Shown here piece by piece: positions 7,000 through 7,063 of a stretch of DNA of 7,063 nucleotides. The DNA comes from CAYWMP01 sp964459445. GTDB lineage: Bacteria; Desulfobacterota; DSM-4660; Desulfatiglandales; HGW-15. Below the pieces are notes generated by a model, which saw only the letters and a list, made by a program, of their open reading frames with translations, made no database searches and was not told where the DNA came from. Both the position numbers and the translations under genes were made by a program. The stretch lies in assembly GCA_964459445.1 (NCBI GenBank), contig CAYWMP010000243.1:1-7063 (forward strand), written 5' to 3'. Each line of letters starts with the position of its first letter. The stretch's first letter is position 1.

Positions 7000-7062
7000 G
7001 CTTAGAGGTTCAATGTTTTTGGCTTGCACATGGCGTGATAGGTTTCAGGTTTCAGTGTTCAG
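7000..7062 (+). repeat. Short interspersed repeat, right copy (inverted relative to the left copy)
   Basis: This is the partner of the repeat at 1-57, in opposite orientation. The outer end reads GTTTCAG-GTTTCAG-TGTTCAG, three degenerate heptamers in tandem (7042-7062), against two in the left copy. The inner part (7013-7040) matches the left copy at 23 of 28 bases. No coding potential is apparent. The window ends within or right at the edge of the element, so its outer limit is unknown. Confidence 0.7.
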
Positions 7063-7063
7063 C

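Noticed and set aside
1..7062. The whole window as a transposon with terminal inverted repeats
   Set aside because: The terminal repeats are diverged and heptamer-based, there is no transposase or integrase, and the cargo is housekeeping genes in separate transcription units.
1..7063. CRISPR array, tRNA, rRNA or riboswitch
   Set aside because: No regularly spaced direct repeats, cloverleaf pattern or known riboswitch core was seen; the non-coding stretches are each under about 220 bases.

Overview
The window reads as an ordinary chromosomal segment of an anaerobic bacterium, most likely a member of the Desulfobacterota (the former Deltaproteobacteria). That placement is inference. It rests on a large one-chain pyruvate:ferredoxin oxidoreductase whose active-site and cluster residues line up closely with those recalled for the Desulfovibrio africanus enzyme, a soluble NtrB-like GAF histidine kinase, and a stand-alone surE. 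There is no 16S rRNA or other strong marker gene here.

Layout from left to right. Positions 1-57 hold one copy of a short degenerate repeat. Positions 107-2265 (minus strand) are a two-gene operon: a GAF-domain sensor histidine kinase, followed 8 nt downstream by an unrecognised single-pass membrane protein of 294 residues. Positions 2266-2483 are a divergent intergenic region with a candidate extended -10 element for the kinase and a candidate sigma-54 (-24/-12) element for surE. Positions 2484-3254 (plus strand) encode the SurE nucleotidase. A strong bidirectional intrinsic terminator lies between surE and the convergent gene at 3339-6860 (minus strand), a complete pyruvate:ferredoxin oxidoreductase (NifJ/PFOR) of 1173 residues. 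Upstream of nifJ, positions 6861-7063 contain three small dyad symmetries, a CCCGCC/GGCGGG hairpin and a second, inverted copy of the repeat found at position 1.

Functionally, the PFOR interconverts pyruvate + CoA and acetyl-CoA + CO2 with reduced ferredoxin or flavodoxin. SurE is a survival/housekeeping nucleoside monophosphatase. The kinase and its membrane partner look like a co-expressed signalling pair with no response regulator in view. Nothing visible ties these units into one pathway. No mobile-element genes, tRNA, rRNA or CRISPR array were seen, and I did not find convincing evidence of a wholly new system. The items most worth a second look are the inverted pair of heptamer-containing repeats at the window edges, the unknown membrane protein coupled to the kinase, and the two candidate regulatory regions.
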